This document shows, in pieces, positions 6,211 to 13,103 of a DNA stretch of 13,103 nt (position 1 is the stretch's first letter; every line of letters begins with the position of its first letter). The translations under genes and the position numbers were made by a program. The stretch comes from an uncultured Selenomonadales bacterium (GTDB lineage Bacteria > Bacillota > Negativicutes > Selenomonadales > Selenomonadaceae): NCBI GenBank assembly GCA_947167555.1, contig CAMVIO010000033.1, forward strand, positions 1 to 13,103, given 5' to 3'. Under the pieces are notes generated by a model, which saw nothing but the letters and a program-made list of their open reading frames with translations, had not been told where the DNA came from and searched no databases.

Positions 6211-7731
6211 TTATTTAACCTTCATCGAGCCGGTCTCGGCGAGCCTTACGTGGAACGACAGGGCTTCCTTGAGAATGTGCGGCGTATGCGCCACGCCCTT
6301 CTCCATGGTCGCCTTGAGTGCGCGATCGTAGTAATCCTGCAGAAGCGGACGATACTCGGGATTCGCGCAGTTGTTGATGATGAGTTTCGCGCGCTCGCGC
6401 GGGCAAACGCCGCGGAGATCCGCAACGCCCTGCTCGGTGACGATGGCATCGACAACCTGCTGGCCGTGATCGACGTGCGAGACCATCGGGACAATCGAGG
6501 AGATGTCGCCGTTCTTCGCCGTGGACTGGGTCAGGAAGATCGTCAGGTAGCCGTTGCGGGCAAAGTCGCCCGAGCCGCCGATACCGTTCATCATACGGGT
6601 ACCGTTGACAAGAGTCGAGTTGATGTTGCCGTAAATGTCGGCCTCGATCGCCGTGTTCATCGCGATGACGCCAAGGCGACGAACGACTTCCGGATTGTTC
6701 GAGATTTCCTCCGGACGAAGCATGATCTTCTTCTTGTACTTCTCGATATTCTCGTAGAAGCGCTTCTGTCCTTCCGGCGACGGGGTCAGGGAGGTGCCGG
6801 ACGCGAAGTCGAGCTTGCCGGCGTCAATCATGTCGAAGATACCGTCCTGAATAACCTCGGTGTAAACCGTCAGGTGCTCATACTTCGAATTGACGAAACC
6901 GGAGAGAGCCGCGTTCGCGACGTTGCCGACGCCGGACTGGAGCGGCAGCAGGTTCTGAGGCATACGGCCTGCCTTGACCTCGCCATCCAGGAAGTCGATG
7001 AGGTTGCCCGCCATCTTCTTCGCGACGTCGTCCACCGCTGCCAGCGGACGAACCTTATCGGTGATGTCCGTAGCGACGATGAATTTGATTTTTGCCGGAT
7101 CGCACGGAATGAACGGCGTGCCGATGCGAGTGTCGGGCCGGACAACCGGGATCGGGAGGCGGTACGGAGGATCGAGAGGAACGTAGATATCATGCATGCC
7201 CTCAAGAGCCAGCGGCTGAGAGGTGTTGACCTCTACGATGACGACATCCGCAGTCTGGACATAGGACGGAGCATTACCGACGGAAGTCGTCGGGATGATG
7301 TTGCCCTCTTCCGTAATCGCAGCAGCTTCAACGATGGCAACGTCAATCTTGTTGCCCTTCATGAAGCCGTAGCGGGCCATCTGCGCCGAGGCGCTCAGAT
7401 CGAGGTCGCAATACGATACCTCGCCCGTGTTGATCGCCTTCTGCATGTCCTTATTCGTCTGATAAGGCATACGGAAATCGATACCCTTGACCTTGGAGAG
7501 TTCGCCGTCAAGCTCCGGGCCGACAGACGCGCCAGTCCAAAGATTGATTTTGAAGTGCTCTTTCTCGATGCGCTTCGCAAGGGCAAGAGGGACAGCCTTC
7601 GGATACCCCGACGGCGTGAACCCGCTGGTACCGATGCTCATGCCCGGCTTGATAAACGCGGCGGCCTCCTCAGCCGACACGATCTTGTCACGCAGGGCTT
7701 TGTTGCGTACGCGATCAGTGATGTCAATCAT
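6211..7731 (-). CDS. acetyl-CoA hydrolase/transferase family CoA-transferase, probably succinate CoA-transferase
   Basis: A 506-residue class I CoA-transferase of the Ach1/AarC/Cat1 type. In this setting it probably moves CoA from propionyl-CoA (or acetyl-CoA) to succinate, releasing propionate and feeding succinyl-CoA to the mutase encoded next. The probable catalytic glutamate is E292 in YTEVIQDG (290-297), which forms the glutamyl-CoA thioester. Family motifs are GTSGFTPSGYPKAVP (34-48), QSGVGNVANA (265-274) and the glycine-rich NGTRMMNGIGGSGDFARNG near 378-396. Length is normal for the family. The ATG at 7731 has AAAGGAGG 7 bases upstream. It is first in the operon, behind a strong promoter and a structured leader. 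Substrate choice (succinate:propionyl-CoA, succinate:acetyl-CoA or butyrate/acetate) cannot be read from sequence; the neighbours favour succinate/propionyl-CoA. Common symbols include cat1 and scpC. Confidence 0.92.
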   Translation of the reverse strand: MIDITDRVRNKALRDKIVSAEEAAAFIKPGMSIGTSGFTPSGYPKAVPLALAKRIEKEHFKINLWTGASVGPELDGELSKVKGIDFRMPYQTNKDMQKAINTGEVSYCDLDLSASAQMARYGFMKGNKIDVAIVEAAAITEEGNIIPTTSVGNAPSYVQTADVVIVEVNTSQPLALEGMHDIYVPLDPPYRLPIPVVRPDTRIGTPFIPCDPAKIKFIVATDITDKVRPLAAVDDVAKKMAGNLIDFLDGEVKAGRMPQNLLPLQSGVGNVANAALSGFVNSKYEHLTVYTEVIQDGIFDMIDAGKLDFASGTSLTPSPEGQKRFYENIEKYKKKIMLRPEEISNNPEVVRRLGVIAMNTAIEADIYGNINSTLVNGTRMMNGIGGSGDFARNGYLTIFLTQSTAKNGDISSIVPMVSHVDHGQQVVDAIVTEQGVADLRGVCPRERAKLIINNCANPEYRPLLQDYYDRALKATMEKGVAHTPHILKEALSFHVRLAETGSMKVK

Positions 7732-7882
7732 TAAAAAACCTCCTTTAATTTACGGCCTCAGCGGGCCGTTATTTTGACGCCTGACCGGCTGTCTTCCTTC
7801 CCGGCCGTCCGATTAACTCGCATCTGTCGGAGCCCCGGAAAAGAAGGTGTATCAGCTCGTTCGGGCGTCAATTTCTTCCGGC
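7732..7882 (-). promoter_or_regulatory. structured 5' leader of the CoA-transferase operon, candidate cis-regulatory RNA
   Basis: The transcript from the promoter at 7887-7915 should start near 7882 and carry about 150 nt before the ATG. It can fold as nested helices. P1 is TTGACGCC (7864-7871) with GGCGTCAA (7774-7781), 8 bp. Inside it GCTG (7853-7856) pairs with CAGC (7788-7791). P2 is CTTCTTTTCCGG (7835-7846) with CCGGGAAGGAAG (7793-7804), 12 bp including two G-U pairs. P3 is TCCGA (7827-7831) with TCGGA (7808-7812), around a 14-base loop. A separate ACGGCC/GGCCGT hairpin (7752-7769) stands just before the ribosome binding site (7739-7746). The very 5' end, CCGGAAGAA (7872-7880), can pair instead with the upstream strand of P2, so two exclusive folds are possible. 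I see no cobalamin box or other riboswitch signature I know. Confidence 0.6.
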
Positions 7883-7886
7883 TATA

Positions 7887-7915
7887 AGTGTACCACTTTG
7901 GGCGTTCATAGTCAA
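7887..7915 (-). promoter_or_regulatory. sigma-70 promoter of the CoA-transferase / methylmalonyl-CoA operon
   Basis: On the minus strand TTGACT (7910-7915, five of six consensus bases) and TACACT (7887-7892, four of six) are exactly 17 bases apart. The expected start is A7883 or G7882. This is the best promoter in the window and the only good one I see upstream of the seven-gene pathway cluster. It explains the roughly 150-nt leader. Confidence 0.75.
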
Positions 7916-8059
7916 GCAATTTGACCTACTTTTCCTTCGTGTTTTTCGACAATTCCCGCAAAATGGACACCTGTATTGCAAAAAACAGACCATCCGCCAT
8001 ATATGGACATTTCGAGGGGGCCAATACACAAAAAATCACAATATATCGTTTTTAGAGAA
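7916..8059. other. AT-rich intergenic spacer, no gene seen
   Basis: This stretch separates the terminator of the valS block from the promoter of the pathway operon. It holds a 10-bp palindrome CCATATATGG (7997-8006) and two copies of ATGGACA (7972-7978 and 8003-8009), which could be regulator sites but are short. The open frame crossing it on the minus strand (7912-8199) overlaps the end of the membrane-protein gene and looks spurious. Confidence 0.5.
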
Positions 8060-8096
8060 AATGGAGAAACTGCCTTGAAATTGCAGTTTCCCCATT
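8060..8096 (-). terminator. intrinsic terminator ending the valS-folC-ligase block
   Basis: AATGG-A-GAAACTGC pairs with GCAGTTTC-C-CCATT: 14 positions with one mismatch, around a 9-base loop. It begins 36 bases after the stop of the O-antigen ligase-like gene. The minus-strand transcript continues with UUCUCU after the stem. It insulates the right block from the pathway operon promoter. Confidence 0.75.
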
Positions 8097-8132
8097 CGTT
8101 TTCAGAAGTTTTATGCAGCAGAGAGTAGGTCT

Positions 8133-9410
8133 TTATTCCTGCGTTTTTATGTCTTGGATTCCTGTCCCCGCACCACGCGCCGCCATAGCAAGCGCACACC
8201 CCATCCAGAGCAGCATCGAGGTCGGGATATTGAACACCACATCGTCCGTCAATCCGCCCAGCGCAACGGAAACGAGCGCCAGCCCGACGCCCAGCTCAAA
8301 CCGCTGCACGAAAGGGCTTTCTTCATTTCCCGCCGCAAAAAACGCGGTGAACATCGTGCCGAAAAAGAACCAGAAATACGCAGCGGCGCCGATGACTCCG
8401 ATTTCCGCCGCGTAATTCAGGTACATGTTGTGCGCATGATAAATGATTACCGAAGGATCGTTGATGTAAAAATCGTACTCCGGATACACAAGCCGGTATG
8501 CGCCCCATCCGATGCCCAGGATCGGATGATCGAGAATCATTGCCGCGGAGCTTTCCCAAATCGCCAACCGCATTTCCGAAGACGTGTCTATCTTCGTAAA
8601 CACAGAAAGCAGCCGTTCCGCCAGCATCGGATCGACGAGCAATATGCCGCCGCCCAGGATCACGCACCCTAAAAGCACACGACGATCCTTCACCAGGCCA
8701 TACACCGCCAGTGTCAACATGACCGCGAAGCACGCGCCTCGAGCGTATGTCATGACCAGGCACAAAGCAAGCGCCAGGATGAATGCGCCCAATCGCCATC
8801 TTTGTTTTTCATTATCCGTACGGATGAAAAACGCGAAGGTCATTGCGATTGCCTCGCCCAGATACCCGGCAAAGATATTCGGGTTTTCCCAGGTCGAGAA
8901 CACGCGCTTTTTCAGCTCGGGAAAGGCTTCGGCGTCCACCCATTTCATATCGGCGATATCGATCCCGAACGAGAATTGATAAAATCCGTAAATCACGGCC
9001 AGTACCGCCGACCATGCCAGCGCCTTCAGGACGCCGCGAAGGTGCTCCTCCGTCCTGAGCGTCTGCCCCGCCAAAAAATACGTGAACGCATACGAGCCGA
9101 CGAGCACGCGGTAATTATAGACGCTGAAGGCAGGATTTGGAGATACCGCGATGGAAGCCGCCCCAAACAAGATAAACAGGAATACCGGTACATCATAAGG
9201 CAGCCTTCGGAAATGGAAATCCGGATCGCATATCCAGCGCCGAATCCATAAGACGACGCCGATAATCAGCGCAACAATCGCCAGGTTCGGTGAAATCGAG
9301 ATCAGGAACGCCTCCGCGCAGAGCGCGTAATAGCATTGCTTTTCCATGGCACGCTGACGGCTTTGAAGCTTTTTCTGCTCAATGATGCTCAGCGTTTCCG
9401 ATTCCTGCAT
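8133..9410 (-). CDS. O-antigen ligase / Wzy family polytopic membrane protein
   Basis: A 425-residue inner-membrane protein with about ten or more hydrophobic segments (clear ones near 28-55, 72-90, 102-115, 128-145, 178-196, 206-221, 226-240, 246-262, 335-360 and 372-410). It matches the O-antigen ligase/polymerase family (Wzy_C type). TYARGA (221-226) resembles the conserved arginine region of WaaL. A large extracytoplasmic loop (about 262-335) carries IWESSAAMILDHPILGIGWGAY (284-305) and HAHNMYLNYAAEIGVIG (325-341), the signature motifs. Members transfer or polymerise lipid-linked glycans, so ligation of a surface polysaccharide or protein glycosylation is inferred; the substrate cannot be told. 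I chose the ATG at 9410, 9 bases after AGGAGG; a TTG at 9437 would absorb that site. The start overlaps folC by 32 bases, suggesting coupled translation. Confidence 0.85.
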   Translation of the reverse strand: MQESETLSIIEQKKLQSRQRAMEKQCYYALCAEAFLISISPNLAIVALIIGVVLWIRRWICDPDFHFRRLPYDVPVFLFILFGAASIAVSPNPAFSVYNYRVLVGSYAFTYFLAGQTLRTEEHLRGVLKALAWSAVLAVIYGFYQFSFGIDIADMKWVDAEAFPELKKRVFSTWENPNIFAGYLGEAIAMTFAFFIRTDNEKQRWRLGAFILALALCLVMTYARGACFAVMLTLAVYGLVKDRRVLLGCVILGGGILLVDPMLAERLLSVFTKIDTSSEMRLAIWESSAAMILDHPILGIGWGAYRLVYPEYDFYINDPSVIIYHAHNMYLNYAAEIGVIGAAAYFWFFFGTMFTAFFAAGNEESPFVQRFELGVGLALVSVALGGLTDDVVFNIPTSMLLWMGCALAMAARGAGTGIQDIKTQE

Positions 9411-10719
9411 CCCATGCTTCCTCCTTCCATGCCACAATCCGCTCGCGCAAATCCCCGATCAGATAGAGCGATCCCGTACAGCAAAGGATTTTCCCCTTCG
9501 CCGCCGCAAACGCGCGAGCGAGAGCGCTCCCACGGTCCGGCTCCGCTTCCGCTATCCGCACGCGTTTTCGTACCGACCGCAAAAGCTGTTCCGGCATCTC
9601 CGCTCGCTCCGAATCCGGCTGTGTCACGATGACGGCATCCTCTGGGCGGAGCAGTATGTCGAGCATTTCCTCAACCGCCTTGTCGTGCAGGATACCGAGC
9701 AAAAACGTGCGCGGCTCCGTCGGGAATATCGAATCCAAGGCTTCCCTGAGCGCCTTCGCCCCCGCTGGGTTGTGCGCGCCGTCCACAATAATCTTTTGCC
9801 CACCAATGTCCATTCGTTCAAAACGCCCCGGCCACACGGTCTTTGCAAAAACCCTTTTCGCCGCTTCCATCGAGACCTGTGCGTCCTTTTGTGCGAGTAC
9901 CGCGAGAAGCGTCGCCGCCACCGCGCTGTTTTCCAACTGATAAGGCGCAGCCAGGGAAAGCTCGTACCGCCAATCCGAAATCGAAAGCCGGGGAACGTCA
10001 AGCGAGATTTCCTGCTTTTCGCTTGTGCCGGAAAGCCGTTTCGCGGCAAACTCCTCGCCCATCACATAGATTGGCGCACCTTTCTCCTTCGCCGTCCTCC
10101 GAATCACGGAAAGAGGCGTTCCCTGCGCTGCCGTCACGACAGGGACCTTCTCTTTGATGATGCCCGCCTTGTGCTCGGCGACGCCCTCCAGGGTGCCTCC
10201 GCAAAAGTCTGCGTGCTCCAAAGTGACATTCGTGATTACCGAAACAACTGGCGTAATGATATTCGTCGAGTCGAGAAGGCCGCCCAGCCCGACCTCGATG
10301 ACCGCGTAATCCACTTTTTGTTCGGCGAAATAGAGGAACGCCGCCGCCGTCAGCACCTCGAACTGCGTCGGACTTTCCCCGCCTTCGGCGATCATCTGCT
10401 CCGCCGCGTCCCGCGTGCGCGCGAGCACTCGCGCAAAGTCCTCGTCGGAAATATCCGCGCCGTTCACTCGCATTCTTTCATTATATTTGGAAAGATGAGG
10501 CGACGTAAAAAGTCCCGTTTTTAGCCCGGAAGCCGTGAGCGCCGCCGCTGTCAGCGCGGAGACCGAGCCTTTGCCGTTGGTGCCCGTGACATGAATCGTT
10601 CGGTATTTTTCCTGTGGATTCCCCAAAATCTCCGTCAGCCGCAGGATCCGGGATAATCCCAGCCGCATGCCGAACGTGTTCAGCGACGCCAGATAATCCA
10701 ATGCCTGTTGATATGTCAT
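9379..10719 (-). CDS. folC: bifunctional folylpolyglutamate synthase / dihydrofolate synthase
   Basis: A 446-residue Mur-ligase-type ATP-dependent enzyme that adds glutamate to dihydropteroate and to folates. The N-terminal ATP domain shows the P-loop TGTNGKGS (45-52), TSPHL (72-76), IEVGLGGLLDSTN (141-153) and the lysine in EHKAGIIK (182-189) that is carbamylated in this family. The C-terminal domain begins near 297 with FERMDIGGQKIIVDGAHNPAGA, including the DGAHN motif. At residue 148 the usual arginine of GGRLDATN is a leucine; whether this is typical of the clade I cannot tell. The ATG at 10719 has AGAGG 6 bases upstream. It follows valS by 47 bases, a gene order common in Firmicutes, and overlaps the next gene by 32 bases. 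Confidence 0.96.
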   Translation of the reverse strand: MTYQQALDYLASLNTFGMRLGLSRILRLTEILGNPQEKYRTIHVTGTNGKGSVSALTAAALTASGLKTGLFTSPHLSKYNERMRVNGADISDEDFARVLARTRDAAEQMIAEGGESPTQFEVLTAAAFLYFAEQKVDYAVIEVGLGGLLDSTNIITPVVSVITNVTLEHADFCGGTLEGVAEHKAGIIKEKVPVVTAAQGTPLSVIRRTAKEKGAPIYVMGEEFAAKRLSGTSEKQEISLDVPRLSISDWRYELSLAAPYQLENSAVAATLLAVLAQKDAQVSMEAAKRVFAKTVWPGRFERMDIGGQKIIVDGAHNPAGAKALREALDSIFPTEPRTFLLGILHDKAVEEMLDILLRPEDAVIVTQPDSERAEMPEQLLRSVRKRVRIAEAEPDRGSALARAFAAAKGKILCCTGSLYLIGDLRERIVAWKEEAWDAGIGNAEHH

Positions 10720-10766
10720 GAAAAACCTCTTATTCGGATTCCCATTGAGAATTTTGTTCGCGTGAT

Positions 10767-13103
10767 TTACAGCGCAGCCAAATGCCGCAAACGCTCGGCC
10801 ATGACCGCTCGCTTTTCCTCATAATCTTTCTGCTTTGCGCGCTCCTTCTCCACGACATCGGCCGGCGCTTTCGCGGTGAAGTTCTCGTTCGAGAGCTTCT
10901 TCTTCGCGCGCTCGATTTCCCGATCGAGATTTTCCAGTTCCTTCGTCAGACGCTGGGTCTCTTTTTCAACGTCGATCAGGCCCTTCAGCGGCAGATAGAC
11001 ACCGACGCCGCCCACAGCCGCCGTCATGGCGTTCTCCGGCTTCGCCGCGTCTGCGCCGCAGAGCGTTACCGGCTCCGTGTCCGCAAGTCCCTTCAGATAA
11101 CCTTCGTGCTCCGCGAACACATCACGCAGGTTCCCGTCCGCGATATGGAGAATAGCCTCGCTCTTCTTCCCAGGCTGCGCGCCCGCCTCGGCGCGCATAT
11201 TACGGATGGCCTTGATGGTCTCCATGATGGCCGTCATCGCGGTCTCGGCATTCTCGTCAATCTTGCCTTCCTCGCCCGTCGGCCACGCCGTGACCATCAC
11301 GCTCTTGCCCTCATGCGGCACGCGCTGCCAGATTTCCTCGGTGATGAACGGCATGAACGGATGCAGCAGGCGAAGCGTATGCTCCAGCACATAGCCCAGC
11401 ACATACTGCGCCGTCCTGCGCGGACGCTCGTTTTCCTTGTCGTAGAGGCGCGGCTTCGCCAGCTCGATATACCAATCGCAGAGCTCGCTCCAGATGAATT
11501 CGTAAATCGCGCGGGCCGCCTCGCCCAGCTCGAATTTTTCTAGATTCTCGGTGACACCCGCAGCCGTCTTCGCATAACGCGAAAGAATCCAACGGTCGGC
11601 CAGCTCGAAATCAGCCTTTTCGGGCACAAAGCTCTTGTCGAATCCTTCGAGATTCATCAGCATGAAGCGCGACGCGTTCCAGAGCTTGTTCGCGAAGTTC
11701 CGCGCCGATTCCACGCGCTCCCAATAGAAACGCATGTCGTTGCCCGGCGTGTTGCCCGTCACCAGCATGAAGCGCAGCGTGTCCGCGCCGTACTTGTCGA
11801 TGACCTCCACCGGATCGATGCCGTTGCCCAACGACTTCGACATCTTGCGCCCCTGGCTGTCGCGTACGAGGCCGTGGATGAACACATGTCGGAACGGGAT
11901 ATCCTTGCCGAATTTCAACCCCTGCATCACCATGCGGGCGACCCAGAAGAAAATGATATCGTAACCCGTCACCAGCACGCTGGTCGGATAGAAATGACGA
12001 AGCTCCTCGGTGTCCTCAGGCCAGCCCATCGTCTCGAAGGGCCAGAGTCCGGAGCTGAACCAGGTATCCAGCACATCCTCGTCCTGATGGATATTCTTGC
12101 TGCCGCACTTCGGGCAAACCGAGATGTCCTCGCGGGAAGCCGACGCCTCGCCGCAGTCGTCGCAGTACCAGACCGGAATCCGATGCCCCCACCAGAGCTG
12201 GCGGGAAATGCACCAGTCGCGGATATTTTCGAGCCAGCCCGTGTATATTTTCGCGAAACGCTCCGGCACGAACTTGATGCGTCCGTCCTTCACCGCTTCG
12301 ATGGCGGGTTTCGCCAGCGACTCCATCTTCACGAACCACTGCTTTGAAACCAGCGGCTCCACCGTCGTATGGCAGCGCGAGCAATGGCCCACCGCGTGCT
12401 CGTGGTTCTCAGTCTTGATTAAGACGCCCGCCTCTTCCAAATCCTTCACGAGACGCTTGCGGCACTCGTAGCGGTCGAGCCCCGCGTATTTTCCCGCGCC
12501 CTCGCCCATGGTGCCGTCGTTCTCGATGACTTTGACCTGCTCCAGATTGTGCCGGTTCCCCATTTCGAAGTCGTTCGGGTCGTGGGCCGGCGTCACCTTC
12601 ACCGCGCCGGTGCCGAACTTCGGATCGACGTACTCGTCGGCGAACAGCGGAATCCTCCGCCCCACCACCGGCAGGATCAGCGTCTTGCCGATCAGATGCT
12701 TGTATCGCTCGTCGTCGGGATGCACCGCAACGCCCGTATCGCCGAACATCGTCTCCGGACGCGTCGTAGCGATCTCGACCTTCTCGTCCGAACCCTCCAC
12801 CGGATAGACGAGATGCCAGAGATGCCCCTGCTCCGTCTCATGCTCCACCTCGAGGTCGGACAGCGCCGTATTGCAGCGCGGACACCAATTCGTGATCCGC
12901 ATGCCCTGATAGATCAGCCCTTCTTCATAGAGGCTGACGAACACCTCGCGTACCGCCCGCGAGCATCCCTCATCCATCGTGAACCGCTCCCGCGCCCAGT
13001 CGCAGGATGAACCGAGGGAACGGAGCTGCGACATGATGCGGCTGCCGTATTTTTCCTTCCATGCCCAGACGCGCTCCAGGAATTTCTCGCGCCCGAGATC
13101 GTA
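10767..13103 (-). CDS. valS: valine-tRNA ligase (N-terminus beyond the window)
   Basis: 778 residues of class I valyl-tRNA synthetase are visible; the open frame continues off the right edge, so about the first 100 residues, including the HIGH motif, are missing. The first visible residues, YDLGREKFLERVWAWK, are typical of the catalytic domain. Next comes WCPRCNTALSD, then the editing domain with ATTRPETMFGDTGVAVHP and GTGAVKVTPAHDPNDFEMG. The sequence then returns to the catalytic core with WWGHRIPVWYCDDCG and a second cysteine pair (CPKCG), likely zinc-binding. KMSKS lies at 11832-11846. The tRNA-binding helical domain follows, ending in the coiled-coil arm (ETQRLTKELENLDREIERAK) typical of ValRS. 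An internal ATG at 13034 should not be taken as the start. It is the first visible gene of the valS-folC-ligase block. Confidence 0.98.
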   Translation of the reverse strand, partial: YDLGREKFLERVWAWKEKYGSRIMSQLRSLGSSCDWARERFTMDEGCSRAVREVFVSLYEEGLIYQGMRITNWCPRCNTALSDLEVEHETEQGHLWHLVYPVEGSDEKVEIATTRPETMFGDTGVAVHPDDERYKHLIGKTLILPVVGRRIPLFADEYVDPKFGTGAVKVTPAHDPNDFEMGNRHNLEQVKVIENDGTMGEGAGKYAGLDRYECRKRLVKDLEEAGVLIKTENHEHAVGHCSRCHTTVEPLVSKQWFVKMESLAKPAIEAVKDGRIKFVPERFAKIYTGWLENIRDWCISRQLWWGHRIPVWYCDDCGEASASREDISVCPKCGSKNIHQDEDVLDTWFSSGLWPFETMGWPEDTEELRHFYPTSVLVTGYDIIFFWVARMVMQGLKFGKDIPFRHVFIHGLVRDSQGRKMSKSLGNGIDPVEVIDKYGADTLRFMLVTGNTPGNDMRFYWERVESARNFANKLWNASRFMLMNLEGFDKSFVPEKADFELADRWILSRYAKTAAGVTENLEKFELGEAARAIYEFIWSELCDWYIELAKPRLYDKENERPRRTAQYVLGYVLEHTLRLLHPFMPFITEEIWQRVPHEGKSVMVTAWPTGEEGKIDENAETAMTAIMETIKAIRNMRAEAGAQPGKKSEAILHIADGNLRDVFAEHEGYLKGLADTEPVTLCGADAAKPENAMTAAVGGVGVYLPLKGLIDVEKETQRLTKELENLDREIERAKKKLSNENFTAKAPADVVEKERAKQKDYEEKRAVMAERLRHLAAL

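Noticed and set aside
6250..7734. Plus-strand open frame of 494 codons opposite the CoA-transferase
   Set aside because: Antisense shadow of a conserved gene with an Arg/Asp/Val-rich, unmotivated translation.
7732..7915. Cobalamin riboswitch upstream of a B12-dependent operon
   Set aside because: I looked for the conserved B12 box and the usual multi-helix core and found neither; the leader is also short for that class.
7997..8006. CCATATATGG palindrome as a regulator site
   Set aside because: Only 10 bp and AT-rich, about 80 bases upstream of the -35 box; too likely by chance to report as a site.
7912..8199. Minus-strand frame of 95 codons in the spacer
   Set aside because: It overlaps the end of the ligase-like gene, runs through the terminator stem at 8060-8096 and extends to the -35 box of the operon promoter; composition is not that of a gene.
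1..13103. Mobile elements, CRISPR arrays, tRNA or rRNA genes, phage genes
   Set aside because: None seen: no transposase or integrase motifs, no spaced direct repeats, no tRNA-like cloverleaf in the intergenic stretches.

Overview
The window reads as chromosome from an anaerobic, propionate-forming bacterium, most likely of the class Negativicutes (Selenomonas/Veillonella relatives). I infer this from the gene set (split B12-dependent methylmalonyl-CoA mutase, MeaB, epimerase, MmdA-type carboxyltransferase, biotin carrier with a Pro/Ala linker, succinate-type CoA-transferase), the strong AGGAGG ribosome binding sites and the GC-rich third codon positions. The genus is not proven. All nine confidently called genes lie on the minus strand, so they are transcribed from high to low coordinates.

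Right block (13103 to about 8060): valS (its N-terminus lies beyond the right edge), folC, and a multi-pass membrane protein of the O-antigen ligase/Wzy family. folC and the membrane protein overlap by 32 bases, and the block ends in a hairpin terminator at 8060-8096.

Left block (7915 to 107): a sigma-70-like promoter (TTGACT-17-TACACT) drives a leader of about 150 nt that can fold into long nested helices. Then come the CoA-transferase (6211-7731), mutase catalytic subunit (4460-6139), mutase B12-binding subunit (3972-4364), MeaB chaperone (2951-3892), methylmalonyl-CoA epimerase (2427-2867), carboxyltransferase mmdA (684-2213) and biotin carrier mmdC (151-555). A terminator sits at 107-138. 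A second probable promoter with a 13-bp palindrome lies just upstream of mmdA.

Together the left block encodes the route from succinate to propionate. The CoA-transferase activates succinate using propionyl-CoA or acetyl-CoA, and the mutase converts succinyl-CoA to (R)-methylmalonyl-CoA with MeaB protecting its B12. The epimerase makes the (S)-isomer, and MmdA with the biotin carrier removes the carboxyl group to give propionyl-CoA. The membrane sodium-pump subunits of a classical methylmalonyl-CoA decarboxylase are absent from this window.

The most interesting non-coding signal is the structured leader of the CoA-transferase operon. I could not match it to a riboswitch class I know. A second pattern is a hairpin at every gene junction of the left block. 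I see no mobile element, CRISPR array, tRNA or rRNA.
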